This document shows, piece by piece, positions 18,173-26,794 of a stretch of DNA of 64,000 nt. A program made the position numbers and the translations under genes. This DNA comes from CAVPEW01 sp963703565 (GTDB lineage Bacteria > Actinomycetota > Acidimicrobiia > Acidimicrobiales > VFJN01): assembly GCA_963703565.1 (NCBI GenBank), contig CAVPEW010000043.1, positions 1-64,000 of the forward strand, in the 5' to 3' direction. The notes beneath the pieces were generated by a model. It had not been told where the DNA came from. It saw only the letters and a list, made by a program, of their open reading frames with translations, and searched no databases. Each line of letters begins with the position of its first letter. Within the stretch, counting starts at the first letter, position 1.

Positions 18173-18303
18173 TGTCCCCTCGCCCCACCGTCGCGGTGAG
18201 GTCGCGGCATTGTAGGGCACGCGGGGGTGTCACTCGCCCTTCAGGGCTAGGGTCGGCGTCAGGTGCCGGACCCGGCGTGGTCGGCGTGGGAGGGGGCAGG
18301 ATC

Positions 18304-19491
18304 ATGGACGGACCGTGGGTCGGGCGCGACCGGTGCGCGGTGGCGGGCATCGGCGCCACCGAGTTCTCCCGGGACGCCGGGCGCAGCGAGCTGGCCCTGG
18401 CCCTCGAGGCTTCGCGCGCCGCCTGCGCCGACGCGGGCATCGACCCGCGCCTGGTCGACGGGATCGTGCTGTGCGACATGGACGCCACGACCCACAGCGC
18501 GCTGGGCGAGGCGCTTGGGGTGCACAACCTGACCTGGTGGGCCCGGGTCGGCCCCGGCGGCTCGGCGCCCGCTGCCCAGATCGCCCAAGCGGTCGCGGCG
18601 ATCGTGTCGGGCCAGGCCACCACGGTGCTGTGCCCGCGCTCGCTGCGCTGGGCCTCCGCGGGCGGTATGGGCGGGATGATGGGTGGGGCCGGCGCCGGCG
18701 TGGGCGGCAAGGGCACCAACGAGGAGTTCTTCGTGCCCTACGGGATGATGCTGCCGGCCAGTACCTACGCCACCATCGCCCGCCGTCACATGTACGAGTT
18801 CGGCACCACCCGCGAGCAGCTGGGCGCCATCGCTCTCGCCTGCCGCGACCGGGCCAACGCCAACCCGGCGGCCCAGATGCACGACCGGACCCTCGACCTC
18901 GACGCCTACCTCGCGGGCAGGATGATCTCCACGCCCCTGGGCCTGTTCGACTGCTGCCTCGTCACCGACGGGGCCTGTGCCGTCGTGGTCACCGCCACCG
19001 AGCGGGCCGCGGACGGACCGACCCCGGTGGTGACCATCCGCGGCGTGGCGCTGGGCAGCGGGCCCGGCCAGCAGGGCGGGATCCTGTCGCCCTCCCTGGC
19101 GCGCGCCGACGTGACCACCTGGCCCTGCCATTGGATCGCCGACACGCTGTGGCGCCGCGCCGGGCTGGGACCTGACGACATCGACGTGGTGCAGCTCTAC
19201 GACTGCTTCACGATCACCGTGCTCATCCAGCTCGAGGACTACGGCTTCGCCGCCAAGGGCGAGGGCGGCCCCTTCGCCGCCAGCGGAGCACTGGGCATCA
19301 ACGGCTCCCTGCCGCTCAACACCGCCGGCGGGAACCTCTCCGAGGGCTACCTGCACGGCATGAACCACGTCGTGGAGGGGGTGCGCCAGCTGCGCGGCGC
19401 CTCCACCAACCCGGTACCCGGCGCGGCGACGTGCCTGGTCACCTCCGGGCCGCCCCTGGCGACCGGCGCGATGGTGCTGGCGGCGGCATGA
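18304..19491 (+). CDS. Thiolase-like protein 1 (Ltp2-type, no nucleophilic Cys)
   Basis: A 395-residue thiolase-superfamily protein (VAGIGATEFSRDAGRSELAL, IDVVQLYDCFTITVLIQLED, NTAGGNLSEGYLHGMNHVVE). The position of the acylated thiolase cysteine reads VGPGGSAPAAQ, so that residue is absent. This is a property of the SCP-x/Ltp2-like group, whose best-studied members form retro-aldolases with DUF35 partners in steroid side-chain degradation. The ATGA overlap with the DUF35 gene at 19488 matches that pairing. Function as an aldolase subunit is an inference from homology and context. GGGAGGGGG precedes the ATG. Confidence 0.87.
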   Translation: MDGPWVGRDRCAVAGIGATEFSRDAGRSELALALEASRAACADAGIDPRLVDGIVLCDMDATTHSALGEALGVHNLTWWARVGPGGSAPAAQIAQAVAAIVSGQATTVLCPRSLRWASAGGMGGMMGGAGAGVGGKGTNEEFFVPYGMMLPASTYATIARRHMYEFGTTREQLGAIALACRDRANANPAAQMHDRTLDLDAYLAGRMISTPLGLFDCCLVTDGACAVVVTATERAADGPTPVVTIRGVALGSGPGQQGGILSPSLARADVTTWPCHWIADTLWRRAGLGPDDIDVVQLYDCFTITVLIQLEDYGFAAKGEGGPFAASGALGINGSLPLNTAGGNLSEGYLHGMNHVVEGVRQLRGASTNPVPGAATCLVTSGPPLATGAMVLAAA

Positions 19492-19889
19492 CGGACTGGC
19501 CGCGCCCCCTGCCGGCGCTGGACCCCGACACCAGAGGACACTTCGACGCCGCGGCGCGCGGCGAGGTGGCGGTCTGCGTGTGCGCCCGTTGCGGTGCCGT
19601 GCTCCACCTGCCCCGGCCCGGGTGCCACCACTGCGGGTCCGACCAGGTGCGCTGGCGCACCGTCGCACCCACGGCGAAGTTGTGGTCGTTCACAACCGTG
19701 CACCAGCGCTTCCACCCTGCCTTCGAGCCGCCCTACACGGTGGTGGTCGTCGCCCTCGACGAACTGCCGTCCGTGCACCTGACAGGCCAACTGCCGGGCG
19801 AGCCCGACCTGGCGATCGGCATGCCGATGCGGGCGCGCTTCGAAGCGGTGGGCGAGGTGACCCTGGTCCAGTGGGAGCCCGACCGGTAG
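19488..19889 (+). CDS. DUF35 zinc-ribbon/OB-fold protein 1
   Basis: A 133-residue acyl-CoA-binding-type accessory protein. The rubredoxin-like zinc ribbon is CARCGAVLHLPRPGCHHCG, followed by the OB-fold (AKLWSFTTVHQRFHPAF, PYTVVVVALDELPSVHLTG). DUF35 proteins pair with thiolase-like proteins and are required for their activity, as ChsH2 is for Ltp2. It is translationally coupled to the preceding thiolase-like gene. The final segment (RFEAVGEVTLVQWEPD) is the usual end of the OB domain. Confidence 0.88.
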   Translation: MTDWPRPLPALDPDTRGHFDAAARGEVAVCVCARCGAVLHLPRPGCHHCGSDQVRWRTVAPTAKLWSFTTVHQRFHPAFEPPYTVVVVALDELPSVHLTGQLPGEPDLAIGMPMRARFEAVGEVTLVQWEPDR

Positions 19890-19929
19890 CCGCTGCTACG
19901 GTCCGGACCCGAGTCACAGGGGGGAGCGA

Positions 19930-21108
19930 ATGGGGGATCTGCGAGGTTCCGCGGCCATCGTCGGCATCGCCGAGATGCCACCGGTCAAGGCGCCGCCGCC
20001 CGAGCGCGAGATCGACATCATGGGCCGCTTGGCCGCCGAGGCCCTCGCCGACGCCGGGCTCGGGCGCGGTGACGTCGACGGGCTGCTCACCGTGCCCCCG
20101 CCGGGCATGACGATGCTGTTCCCCACGATGCTGGCCGAGTACCTGGGAGTGACTCCGCGCTACGCCGACGTGGTCGACCTGGGCGGTGCCACCGCGGCGG
20201 GCATGGTCTGGCGGGCGGCGGCCGCCATCGCCACCGGCATGGCCGACACCGTCGTGTGCGCGATGTCCTCGGTCCTCGACCCGGCCCGGTTCTCGCGGGC
20301 GTTCTCGGCCGACGGGGCGGGCGCCGCGCTCGGCATCGGCGACTTCGAGGCCCCCTACGGACCCATGGGCGTCAACTCCGCGTACGCCATGGCGGCGCGC
20401 CGCCACATGCACGAGTTCGGCACCACCTCGCGCCAGTTGGCCCGCATCGCCGTCGACCAGCGCACCAACGCCCTGTCGAACCCCCGCGCCCTGTACGGCC
20501 ACGAGGCGATCACCGTCGAGGACGTGCTGTCCTCACGTCTGGTCGTGGACCCGCTGCACCTGCTCGAGATCGTGCGGCCCTGCTCGGGCGGTGCCGCCTA
20601 CGTGATCACCAGCCCCGAGCGCGCGGCCGACTGCCGCAGCGCGCCGGTGTGGCTGCTCGGCGCCGGCGAGGGGATCGGCCCCGGCCCGACCGCGAACGGG
20701 GCCACCGTCACCACCACTCCCATCGCCCAGGCGGCGCCCCGGGCGTTCGCCACCGCCGGGGTGACCCCGGCCGACGTCGACGTGCTGTCGGTCTACGACT
20801 GCTACACGATCATGGTGCTGCTCACCCTCGAGGACGCCGGCTTCTGCCCCAAGGGCGAGGGCGGACCGTTCGTGGAATCCACCGACCTCACCGCGGGCGG
20901 TGACCTGCCCGTCAACACCCACGGCGGCCAGCTCAGCTTCGGCCAGGCCGGCATCGCCGGCGGCGCCTCCCACATCGTCGAGGCGGTCCGTCAGGTCCGA
21001 GGCGAGGCCGGCGAGGTGCAGGTGCCCCAGTGCGAGCTGGCCTTCGTCAACGGCAACGGCGGGACCATGGGCGAGGAGACCTCGCTGGTGCTGGGGAGCA
21101 GCAGGTGA
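19930..21108 (+). CDS. Thiolase-like protein 2 (Ltp2-type, no nucleophilic Cys)
   Basis: A 392-residue paralogue of the protein at 18304, with AAIVGIAEMPPVKAPPPERE at the start, VDLGGATAAGMVWRAAAA where a thiolase would carry its cysteine, and DVLSVYDCYTIMVLLTLEDA and NTHGGQLSFGQAGIAGGASH near the end. GGGGGAG lies before the ATG. It overlaps the next DUF35 gene by GTGA. Together with the upstream pair it makes two tandem thiolase-like/DUF35 modules in one operon, which may cleave two successive intermediates or form a mixed complex. Confidence 0.87.
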   Translation: MGDLRGSAAIVGIAEMPPVKAPPPEREIDIMGRLAAEALADAGLGRGDVDGLLTVPPPGMTMLFPTMLAEYLGVTPRYADVVDLGGATAAGMVWRAAAAIATGMADTVVCAMSSVLDPARFSRAFSADGAGAALGIGDFEAPYGPMGVNSAYAMAARRHMHEFGTTSRQLARIAVDQRTNALSNPRALYGHEAITVEDVLSSRLVVDPLHLLEIVRPCSGGAAYVITSPERAADCRSAPVWLLGAGEGIGPGPTANGATVTTTPIAQAAPRAFATAGVTPADVDVLSVYDCYTIMVLLTLEDAGFCPKGEGGPFVESTDLTAGGDLPVNTHGGQLSFGQAGIAGGASHIVEAVRQVRGEAGEVQVPQCELAFVNGNGGTMGEETSLVLGSSR

Positions 21109-21518
21109 GCGGCAAGCCCCGCCCCCGGGTGCACCCCGTGTCCGCGCCGTTCTGGCAGGCGGCACGCGAGCACCGGCTGATCGCGCCGCGCTGCGAGGAC
21201 TGCGGCCTGGTGTTCCTGCAGCCGCGGGCCGTGTGCCCGGGCTGCCTGGGCTCCCACCTTGGCTGGGCCGAGCTGTCCGGGCGGGGTCGCGTCTACACCT
21301 GCACCGTGGTCCGCCAGCCGGCGCACCCCGCCTTCCTCGACGACGTGCCCTACGTGTACGCCGTGGTCGAGCTCGAAGAGGGGTGCCGGCTCGCCACCAA
21401 CGTGGTCGGCTGCGAGCCCACCGACGTCGTTCCCGACATGGCCGTGCAGGTCGTGTGGGACGACGTCGACGACGAGCTGACCCTGCCCCGCTTCGTGCCG
21501 GTCGCCAGCCCGGCCTGA
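21105..21518 (+). CDS. DUF35 zinc-ribbon/OB-fold protein 2
   Basis: A 137-residue partner of thiolase-like protein 2. The zinc ribbon is CEDCGLVFLQPRAVCPGC, and the OB-fold has GRGRVYTCTVVRQPAHPAF and PYVYAVVELEEGCRLATNVV. It starts at GTG 21105 inside the stop of the preceding gene. The two DUF35 proteins here differ clearly in sequence, so they are not a recent duplication. Confidence 0.87.
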   Translation: MSGKPRPRVHPVSAPFWQAAREHRLIAPRCEDCGLVFLQPRAVCPGCLGSHLGWAELSGRGRVYTCTVVRQPAHPAFLDDVPYVYAVVELEEGCRLATNVVGCEPTDVVPDMAVQVVWDDVDDELTLPRFVPVASPA

Positions 21519-21583
21519 GGCTGCCCTGGCCAGTTCGCCCAGCCCACCAAGCCACCCGATCCGACCACCCACACGGAGGAACC

Positions 21584-22006
21584 ATGTCCTACGAGATGGC
21601 CGTCGAGCGCGGCAAGATCCGGGAGTTCGCCCGGGCGACCCGCTCGCGCAACCCCGCCTACCTCGACGACCCCCAGCCGGTGTGCCCGCCGACGTTCCTG
21701 CAGACGTCGAGCTTCTGGGCCCCGGCCAGCGGCGGTGGCGACGACCTGCTCAAGGCGCTCGGCGGCGACCTCTCGCGCGCCCTGCACGGCGAGCAGGAGT
21801 TCATCTTCCACGGCGAACCGCCGCGGGCCGGGACCATCCTGGAGGTGAGCAGCCGCGCCGGCGACACCTGGGAGAAGCAGGGCAAGCGCGGCGGCACCCT
21901 CAAGTTCACCCAGACCATCACCGAGTTCCGCGACCAGCAGGGCAACCTCGTGGCCGAGGGCAAGTCCACCCTGATCATCACCGAGCGCGCACCGAGCGAG
22001 GGCTGA
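21584..22006 (+). CDS. Hotdog hydratase, non-catalytic subunit (MaoC N-terminal/FAS1-like type)
   Basis: A 140-residue protein resembling the MaoC_dehydrat_N (PF13452) domain: YEMAVERGKIREFARATRS, PVCPPTFLQTSSFW, HGEQEFIFHGEPPRAGTIL and KFTQTITEFRDQQGNLVAEG. It lacks the catalytic Asp-x4-His pair, which is carried by the next gene, 3 bp downstream. The arrangement mirrors HadA/HadB and ChsH1-type two-subunit (R)-specific enoyl-CoA hydratases. GGAGGAACC precedes the ATG. Confidence 0.86.
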   Translation: MSYEMAVERGKIREFARATRSRNPAYLDDPQPVCPPTFLQTSSFWAPASGGGDDLLKALGGDLSRALHGEQEFIFHGEPPRAGTILEVSSRAGDTWEKQGKRGGTLKFTQTITEFRDQQGNLVAEGKSTLIITERAPSEG

Positions 22007-22009
22007 GCC

Positions 22010-22432
22010 GTGTCCGTCAAGTTCTCCGATCTCAAGCCGGGCGACCCGGGCCCCGAGCCCATGGTGGTGGGTCCGCTCAACCGGACCGACTTCGTGAGGT
22101 ACCAGGGGGCGTCGGGCGACTTCAACCCGATCCACCACGACGACACGTTCGCACAGGCCTCGGGCTTCCCCAGCGTGTTCTCGGTGGGGATGTTCCAGGC
22201 GGGCTGCCTGGCCACCTACGCCACCGAGTGGCTCGGCCCGGCCAACGTGCGTCGCTACGGCGTGCGCTTCAGCGAGCAGGTGTGGCCCGAGGACACGCTG
22301 ACCCTGTCGGGCACCGTGTCCGCCACCCGTGAGGAGGCCGGCGAGAAGCTCGTCGACGTCGACCTGGTCTGCACCCGCCAGACCGGCGGCGTGGCCCTGA
22401 AGGGCTGGGCCACCTTCGCAGTCGCCGACTGA
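22010..22432 (+). CDS. MaoC-like (R)-specific enoyl-CoA hydratase, catalytic subunit
   Basis: A 140-residue hotdog-fold protein with the hydratase-2 signature GASGDFNPIHHDDTFAQASG, in which the Asp and His form the catalytic dyad, followed by GFPSVFSVGMFQAGCLATY. The start is GTG 22010. It probably forms a heterodimer with the preceding subunit and hydrates an alpha,beta-unsaturated acyl-CoA. Its product would be the beta-hydroxyacyl-CoA substrate of the upstream aldolase-like pairs (inference). Confidence 0.9.
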   Translation: MSVKFSDLKPGDPGPEPMVVGPLNRTDFVRYQGASGDFNPIHHDDTFAQASGFPSVFSVGMFQAGCLATYATEWLGPANVRRYGVRFSEQVWPEDTLTLSGTVSATREEAGEKLVDVDLVCTRQTGGVALKGWATFAVAD

Positions 22433-22440
22433 CCCGCTCC

Positions 22441-22479
22441 GGGGCGCCCGGCGGTGGGTGACCCGCCGCCGGGCGCCCC
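22441..22479. terminator. Bidirectional hairpin between hydratase and amidohydrolase-3 genes
   Basis: A 19-base arm at 22441-22459 complements 22461-22479 with a single T/G mismatch that would be a G-U pair in RNA. The outermost 14 bp (GGGGCGCCCGGCGG) pair perfectly. It lies 8 bp after the hydratase stop and between convergent genes. There is no T-tract. Confidence 0.7.
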
Positions 22480-22540
22480 GGGCGCGTCCGCGGGCGAACG
22501 AGGTGTCGACGGCCCGTGCCCGTCGCCCGGCCCGGCGGCG

Positions 22541-23959
22541 TCAGCCGGCCTGCGAGCCGTCGATCACGTCGTAGGCCACGCGGCCGGCCACGACCGTCGC
22601 GAGCACCGAGATGCCGGCCAGCTCTTCGTGGGCGACCTCGAGCGGATCGGCGTCGAGCACGACCAGGTCGGCCCTGCCCCCCTCGACCAGGCGCCCGGGC
22701 GAAGGGGTCGGCCCGACCTGCGCCGCGTGTGACGTCACCATGGCCAGCGCCTCCCCAGCTCCGACCCGCTCGCCCGGGCCCAGCCGGCGCGTGACCGCGG
22801 CGGCGAGCGACTCGAGCGGCACGGCGGGCACCACGGGAGCGTCGCTCGATGCGGCCACGGTCACGCCCACGGCGCGCAGGCTGGCCGCCCGGTACAGCCA
22901 GTCCTGCTCCACCGGTCCGAACTGGGTCGCGTACTTGGCGCCGCGTCGGGCCAGGAACGAGGGCTGGGTGACCACCGCCACACCGCAGACGGCCAGAGCC
23001 GCCACCTGTTCGGGGAGGCACAGCGAGCAGTGCTCGACGCGGTCGGGCGGCGAACCCACCGGGCGCGGATGTCGAGCCAGCACCTCGATCAGGCGGGCCA
23101 CGCCGTCGACGTCGGTGACGTGCACCGCCACGGGGTGCTCGGCGGCGCGCGCCCCGGCCAGGACGGCGTCGAGCTCGTCGTCGGAGGGATCGTCGCCCTC
23201 GATGACGATCTTGATGTGGCCCACCGTCAGCCTCCCGTGGCGCGTGCCGAAGCGCAGGCCAGCCGTCGTGGTGGCCGCGTCCGCGCTCACCATGGCGGTC
23301 ACGGCGGGGCCGTCGGTGCTCAGCGAGCGGTCGAGCAGGGCCAAGGTGGCGGCGTCGTTGGTCACCGTCGCGTCGGTGAGCGCCACCAGGCCCGCAGCGA
23401 GGTGCTCGCCGGCCTGCTCGGCCAGCGCCGCCACCAGATCCGGCTCGCCCAGCGCCGGCACCCCCGCCAGCGCCGGGGCCCGCGCCGCTACGACGCCGGT
23501 GGCGGTGCCGTCGGGTCGGCGCGAGACCCCGGGGGTGCCGTCCTCGCGCTCGGCGTCGACGCCCAGCGCGACCATGGCTGGCGAGTTGAGGTGGACGACG
23601 TGCCCGGCGGCGTGGTGCACCACCACCGGCACCCGCGGGGCGGCCCGGTCGAGCACGGCGCGCGGCAGCGGGTCACCGGTCGGGCCCGGTCGGTCCATCA
23701 GCGCCTCGTCGAAGCCGACGGCGCGGACCCAACCGTCCGAGCGCGCCGGCTGGCGGGCCGCGTCGGCCACCAAACGAGCGAGCGCGGCCAGGTCGGGGGC
23801 GCGCTCTGGTCCCAAGTCGAGCGACAGCTTGGCGGCGGCGGCCGCCAGCAGGTGCAGGTGCGGGTCGACGAAGCCGGGCACCACGACCGCGCCGGGCGGC
23901 AGGGGCACGGCGTCGGGTCCGGGGCCGAGGCCGACGACGCGCCCGTCGCGAACCGTCAC
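22541..23959 (-). CDS. Amidohydrolase-3 (YtcJ-like) metal-dependent hydrolase
   Basis: About 472 residues from GTG 23959. Metal-site features are PGFVDPHLHLLAA, VVHHAAGHVVHLNSPAM, HIKIVIEGDD, AVHVTDVDG, RVEHCSLCLPEQ and SSDAPVVPAVPLESL, with a C-terminal composite domain (GRLVEGGRADLVVLDADPLE). The family hydrolyses cyclic amides or related C-N bonds; the substrate is unknown. The peptide just upstream of the GTG (TVRTGDPRRPLAEG) looks like genuine N terminus, so a CTG start at 24032 overlapping the ligase stop is possible. It lies downstream of the acyl-CoA ligase on the same strand. Confidence 0.86.
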   Translation of the reverse strand: MTVRDGRVVGLGPGPDAVPLPPGAVVVPGFVDPHLHLLAAAAAKLSLDLGPERAPDLAALARLVADAARQPARSDGWVRAVGFDEALMDRPGPTGDPLPRAVLDRAAPRVPVVVHHAAGHVVHLNSPAMVALGVDAEREDGTPGVSRRPDGTATGVVAARAPALAGVPALGEPDLVAALAEQAGEHLAAGLVALTDATVTNDAATLALLDRSLSTDGPAVTAMVSADAATTTAGLRFGTRHGRLTVGHIKIVIEGDDPSDDELDAVLAGARAAEHPVAVHVTDVDGVARLIEVLARHPRPVGSPPDRVEHCSLCLPEQVAALAVCGVAVVTQPSFLARRGAKYATQFGPVEQDWLYRAASLRAVGVTVAASSDAPVVPAVPLESLAAAVTRRLGPGERVGAGEALAMVTSHAAQVGPTPSPGRLVEGGRADLVVLDADPLEVAHEELAGISVLATVVAGRVAYDVIDGSQAG

Positions 23960-24027
23960 GCCCTCGGCCAGGGGTCGGCGGGGGTCGCCGGTGCGGACCG
24001 TGGCCCGCCAAGAGGCCGCCGGGGCGC

Positions 24028-25587
24028 TCAGCTCCCGATCGATCCCAGCGACTCGGTCAGGACGGGCAGGAGATCGCGCCGCAGGACCTTTCCGGTCGAG
24101 GTGCGAGGCAGCTCCTCGAGCAGGAGCACCTCCTCGGGTCGCTTGAACGAGGCCAGCCGCTCTGCGCAGAAGGCGACGAGGTCCTCGGCAGTGGTGTCCG
24201 AACCCTCCCGCACCACCGCCGCGGCGACGACGCGCTCCCCCCAGGTCTCGTCCGGCGTGCCGACCACCGCGGCCTCCACCACGTCGGGATGCTCGTAGAG
24301 CACCCCCTCGACCTCCTCGGGCGAGACGTTCTCGCCTCCGCGGATGATCATGTCGCCCGCCCGGCCGACCAGGAACAGGTACCCGTCCTCATCGATGCGG
24401 CCCAGGTCGCCGGTGTGGACCCAACCATCGTCGTCGAGGGTGACCCTCGTCTTCTCCTTGGCCCCCCAGTAGCCGGTCATGGCCCGGAAGGTGCGCAGCT
24501 GCACCTCACCGATCTCGTCGGGGCCGAGCTCGTTGCCCTCGGGGTCCACGACTCGCAGCTCCACGTCGTCGAGGGGCCGCCCGACCGACGACAGCCGCCG
24601 GCGCCGGGCCTCTACCTCCGGTCCCTCGCCGTGGATCCGGTGGTCGTCGGGACCCAGCACCGTGACCGTCGAGGTCGTCTCGGTCTGGCCGTACGCGCCC
24701 GACCACGACACGTCCTGCGGGAAGGCCTCGATGGCTCTGCGGATCACCGCCGGAGGCATCGGTGCGGCACCGTAGGTGATCATCTGCAAGCTGGACAGGT
24801 CGGCGTCGCCCAGCCCCGGTTCGTCGAGCAGGCGGGCGAGCATCGTCGGCACCAGGAACGAGTGGGTGACGCGGTGCCGGGCCACGGCGTCGAGCCAGGC
24901 GGTCGGCTCGAACTGGGGCAGCAGCACGGTCGTGCGCCCCGAGTACAGCGGGTTGAGCAGCGATGTCAGCCCGGCGATGTGGTAAAGGGGCGCGGACAGC
25001 AGCGAGATGCCCTCGTCGGTCCCGTCTGCGGCGTCGTTGGCCGCCATCACGTACCCGGTGAAGCCGCCGTGGGTGAGCATCACGCCCTTGGGCAGCGATG
25101 TCGTCCCGCTGGTGTAGAGCAGGATGGCCAGCTCGGCGTCGTCGACGTCGGCCACCTCGTAGTCCGGCTCGGCCGCGTCGCGCGCCGCCGCGTAGCCGTC
25201 GGGGTCGTCGAGCACGACCACCTGGCCGAGCGCCTCGGAGCGGACCTCGTCGACCATCGACCGGTAGCGCGACTCCACGAAGAGGACCTTGGCACCCGAG
25301 TCGCCGAGCAGGTGGCGCAGCTCGTCCTGCTTGGCCCGGAAGTTCATCGGGACCGCGGTGGCGCCCAGCGACGCCGTGCCCAGCAGCACCTCGACGAGCT
25401 CGATCCTGTTCGTGGACAAGATGCCGACCCGGTCGCCGGGCGCGATGCCGTAGGAGGCCAGCAGGCCGGCGGCCCCGGCCACGCCGGCCCTCAGCTCCCC
25501 GTAGGTCCGGGACCGCTCGGCGTCTCTCAGAGCGACGTGGTCCTCCACGATCATCGCGGGGATGTCGATCAGCATGGCCAGGTTCAT
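24028..25587 (-). CDS. Acyl-CoA synthetase (AMP-forming)
   Basis: A 519-residue member of the adenylate-forming superfamily, which activates a carboxylic acid to its CoA thioester. The ATP loop is LLYTSGTTSLPKGVMLTH, the substrate/adenine region has ITYGAAPMPP and AYGQTETTST, the ribose Asp lies in VHTGDLGRIDEDGYL, the hinge in GRAGDMIIRGGENVSP, and the catalytic Lys in RTSTGKVLRRDL. The ATG at 25587 has GGAAGG 7 bases before it. It is divergent from the luciferase-like gene. Its place among CoA enzymes suggests it feeds the pathway with a substrate or intermediate. Confidence 0.92.
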   Translation of the reverse strand: MNLAMLIDIPAMIVEDHVALRDAERSRTYGELRAGVAGAAGLLASYGIAPGDRVGILSTNRIELVEVLLGTASLGATAVPMNFRAKQDELRHLLGDSGAKVLFVESRYRSMVDEVRSEALGQVVVLDDPDGYAAARDAAEPDYEVADVDDAELAILLYTSGTTSLPKGVMLTHGGFTGYVMAANDAADGTDEGISLLSAPLYHIAGLTSLLNPLYSGRTTVLLPQFEPTAWLDAVARHRVTHSFLVPTMLARLLDEPGLGDADLSSLQMITYGAAPMPPAVIRRAIEAFPQDVSWSGAYGQTETTSTVTVLGPDDHRIHGEGPEVEARRRRLSSVGRPLDDVELRVVDPEGNELGPDEIGEVQLRTFRAMTGYWGAKEKTRVTLDDDGWVHTGDLGRIDEDGYLFLVGRAGDMIIRGGENVSPEEVEGVLYEHPDVVEAAVVGTPDETWGERVVAAAVVREGSDTTAEDLVAFCAERLASFKRPEEVLLLEELPRTSTGKVLRRDLLPVLTESLGSIGS

Positions 25588-25851
25588 CGGTCTGCCTTCC
25601 GGGATTCGTGCGGCCAACGCACTCGTGGGCCGTGTTGTCGGACGTGGCTGCGCCGGGGCGATCGGGTCGCGTCCAGACACGCGGCTCGGTCCCCCACGCA
25701 GCGGTGCACGGCCGGTGATGCTCGCATACGGCGACCCCCCGCCGCCCGTCCCGGTACCCTCCGCGGCCGTGGCCCGCCCCGGAACCGCCCGCGCCGGAGC
25801 GGGCGGCGGGGCCCGACCCGGCACGGCGCCGGCAGGGTCGGCGAGGCGGCG
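25588..25851. other. Divergent intergenic region (264 bp)
   Basis: This is the longest gap in the window. It separates the acyl-CoA ligase (minus) from the luciferase-like gene (plus), so both promoters should lie here. I see a ribosome-binding sequence (GGAAGG) near 25596 for the ligase. I do not see a convincing -10/-35 pair, operator or RNA structure. Confidence 0.3.
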
Positions 25852-26794
25852 GTGAACGCCCTGGCCACCGCGCTCGCGGTGAGGGGCCCCTTCGACGAGG
25901 TGGTCGAACAGGCCCGCCTGGTGGCCGGATTGGGCTACGAGTCCATCTGGGTGCCCGAGATCGCCGGGCGCGACGCCCTGGTGACCTGCGCCGCGCTGGC
26001 CGCGCAGGTGCCCGGCACCCCCCTGGCCACCGGGATCGTCCCCCTGCCCACCCGCAGCCCGGTGCTGTTGGGTATGGGTGCGGCGGCGCTGGCCGAGATC
26101 ACCGGCGGGCGGTTCACCCTCGGTGTCGGAGTCGGTCACGTCGAGACCCTCGGGCCCTGGTTCGGGCGGGACGCGATCGACCTCGTCGGAGTTCGCGCCC
26201 ACCTCGAGGTGCTGCGCTCGCTGCTGCACGAGGGAGCCGTGCAGCGCCGGGCGGGCGGCGGCCTGCCCGAGCTGTCGATGACCTTGCGCGGCGTGCACCC
26301 CCCGGCGCCGCCGCCCGTGCTGCTCGCCGCGCTCGGGGCCCCGGATGGCGCAACTGGGCGGGGCAGCGGCAGACGGGGTCGTCCTCAACTGGACCACTCC
26401 CGAACGCACCGCGCGGATGGCACGGTGGGCCCGGGACGGCGCAGAGGCCGCCGGGCGCGACCCCGAGGCGGTTCAGGTGGCCTGCTACCTGCCCGCCTGC
26501 GTGGGTGACCCCGCCTCGGCGCGAGCCCAGCTGGCCCGCCAGCTCGGGGCATACGGCGTGCTGGGGGCATACCGCCGCCGTCTCGAGGAGGACCTCGGAC
26601 CCTTCGACCCCACCGATCCCCCGGATGCCGTGCTCGACGCGCTCGGGGCGCACGGCGAGCCGGACGAGGTGCTGGAGCGCATCGACGAGCACCAGCGGGC
26701 CGGTGCCACCCTGGTCGTGCTCACCCCCTACCCCGAGGGCGAGGACCCCTGGGCATCGCTGTCGGGCACCTGGGCGGCGCTGGCCCCCGCCTGA
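25852..26794 (+). pseudogene. F420-dependent luciferase-like (LLM) oxidoreductase, interrupted by an apparent +1 frameshift
   Basis: The N part (GTG 25852; NALATALAVRGPFDEVVEQA, SIWVPEIAGRDALVTCAALA, TGIVPLPTRSPVLLGMGAAA, GRFTLGVGVGH) is the barrel start of luciferase-like monooxygenases, here of the TIGR-type F420 group. The C part, from about 26340 in another frame, continues RMAQLGGAAADGVVLNWTT and ends DPWASLSGTWAALAPA. Removing one base from GGGGCCCC at 26335-26342 restores AALGPRMAQLGG and a 313-residue protein, the normal length. Its last 67 bases overlap the convergent enoyl-CoA hydratase gene. Redox partner F420 is inferred from family. Confidence 0.8.
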
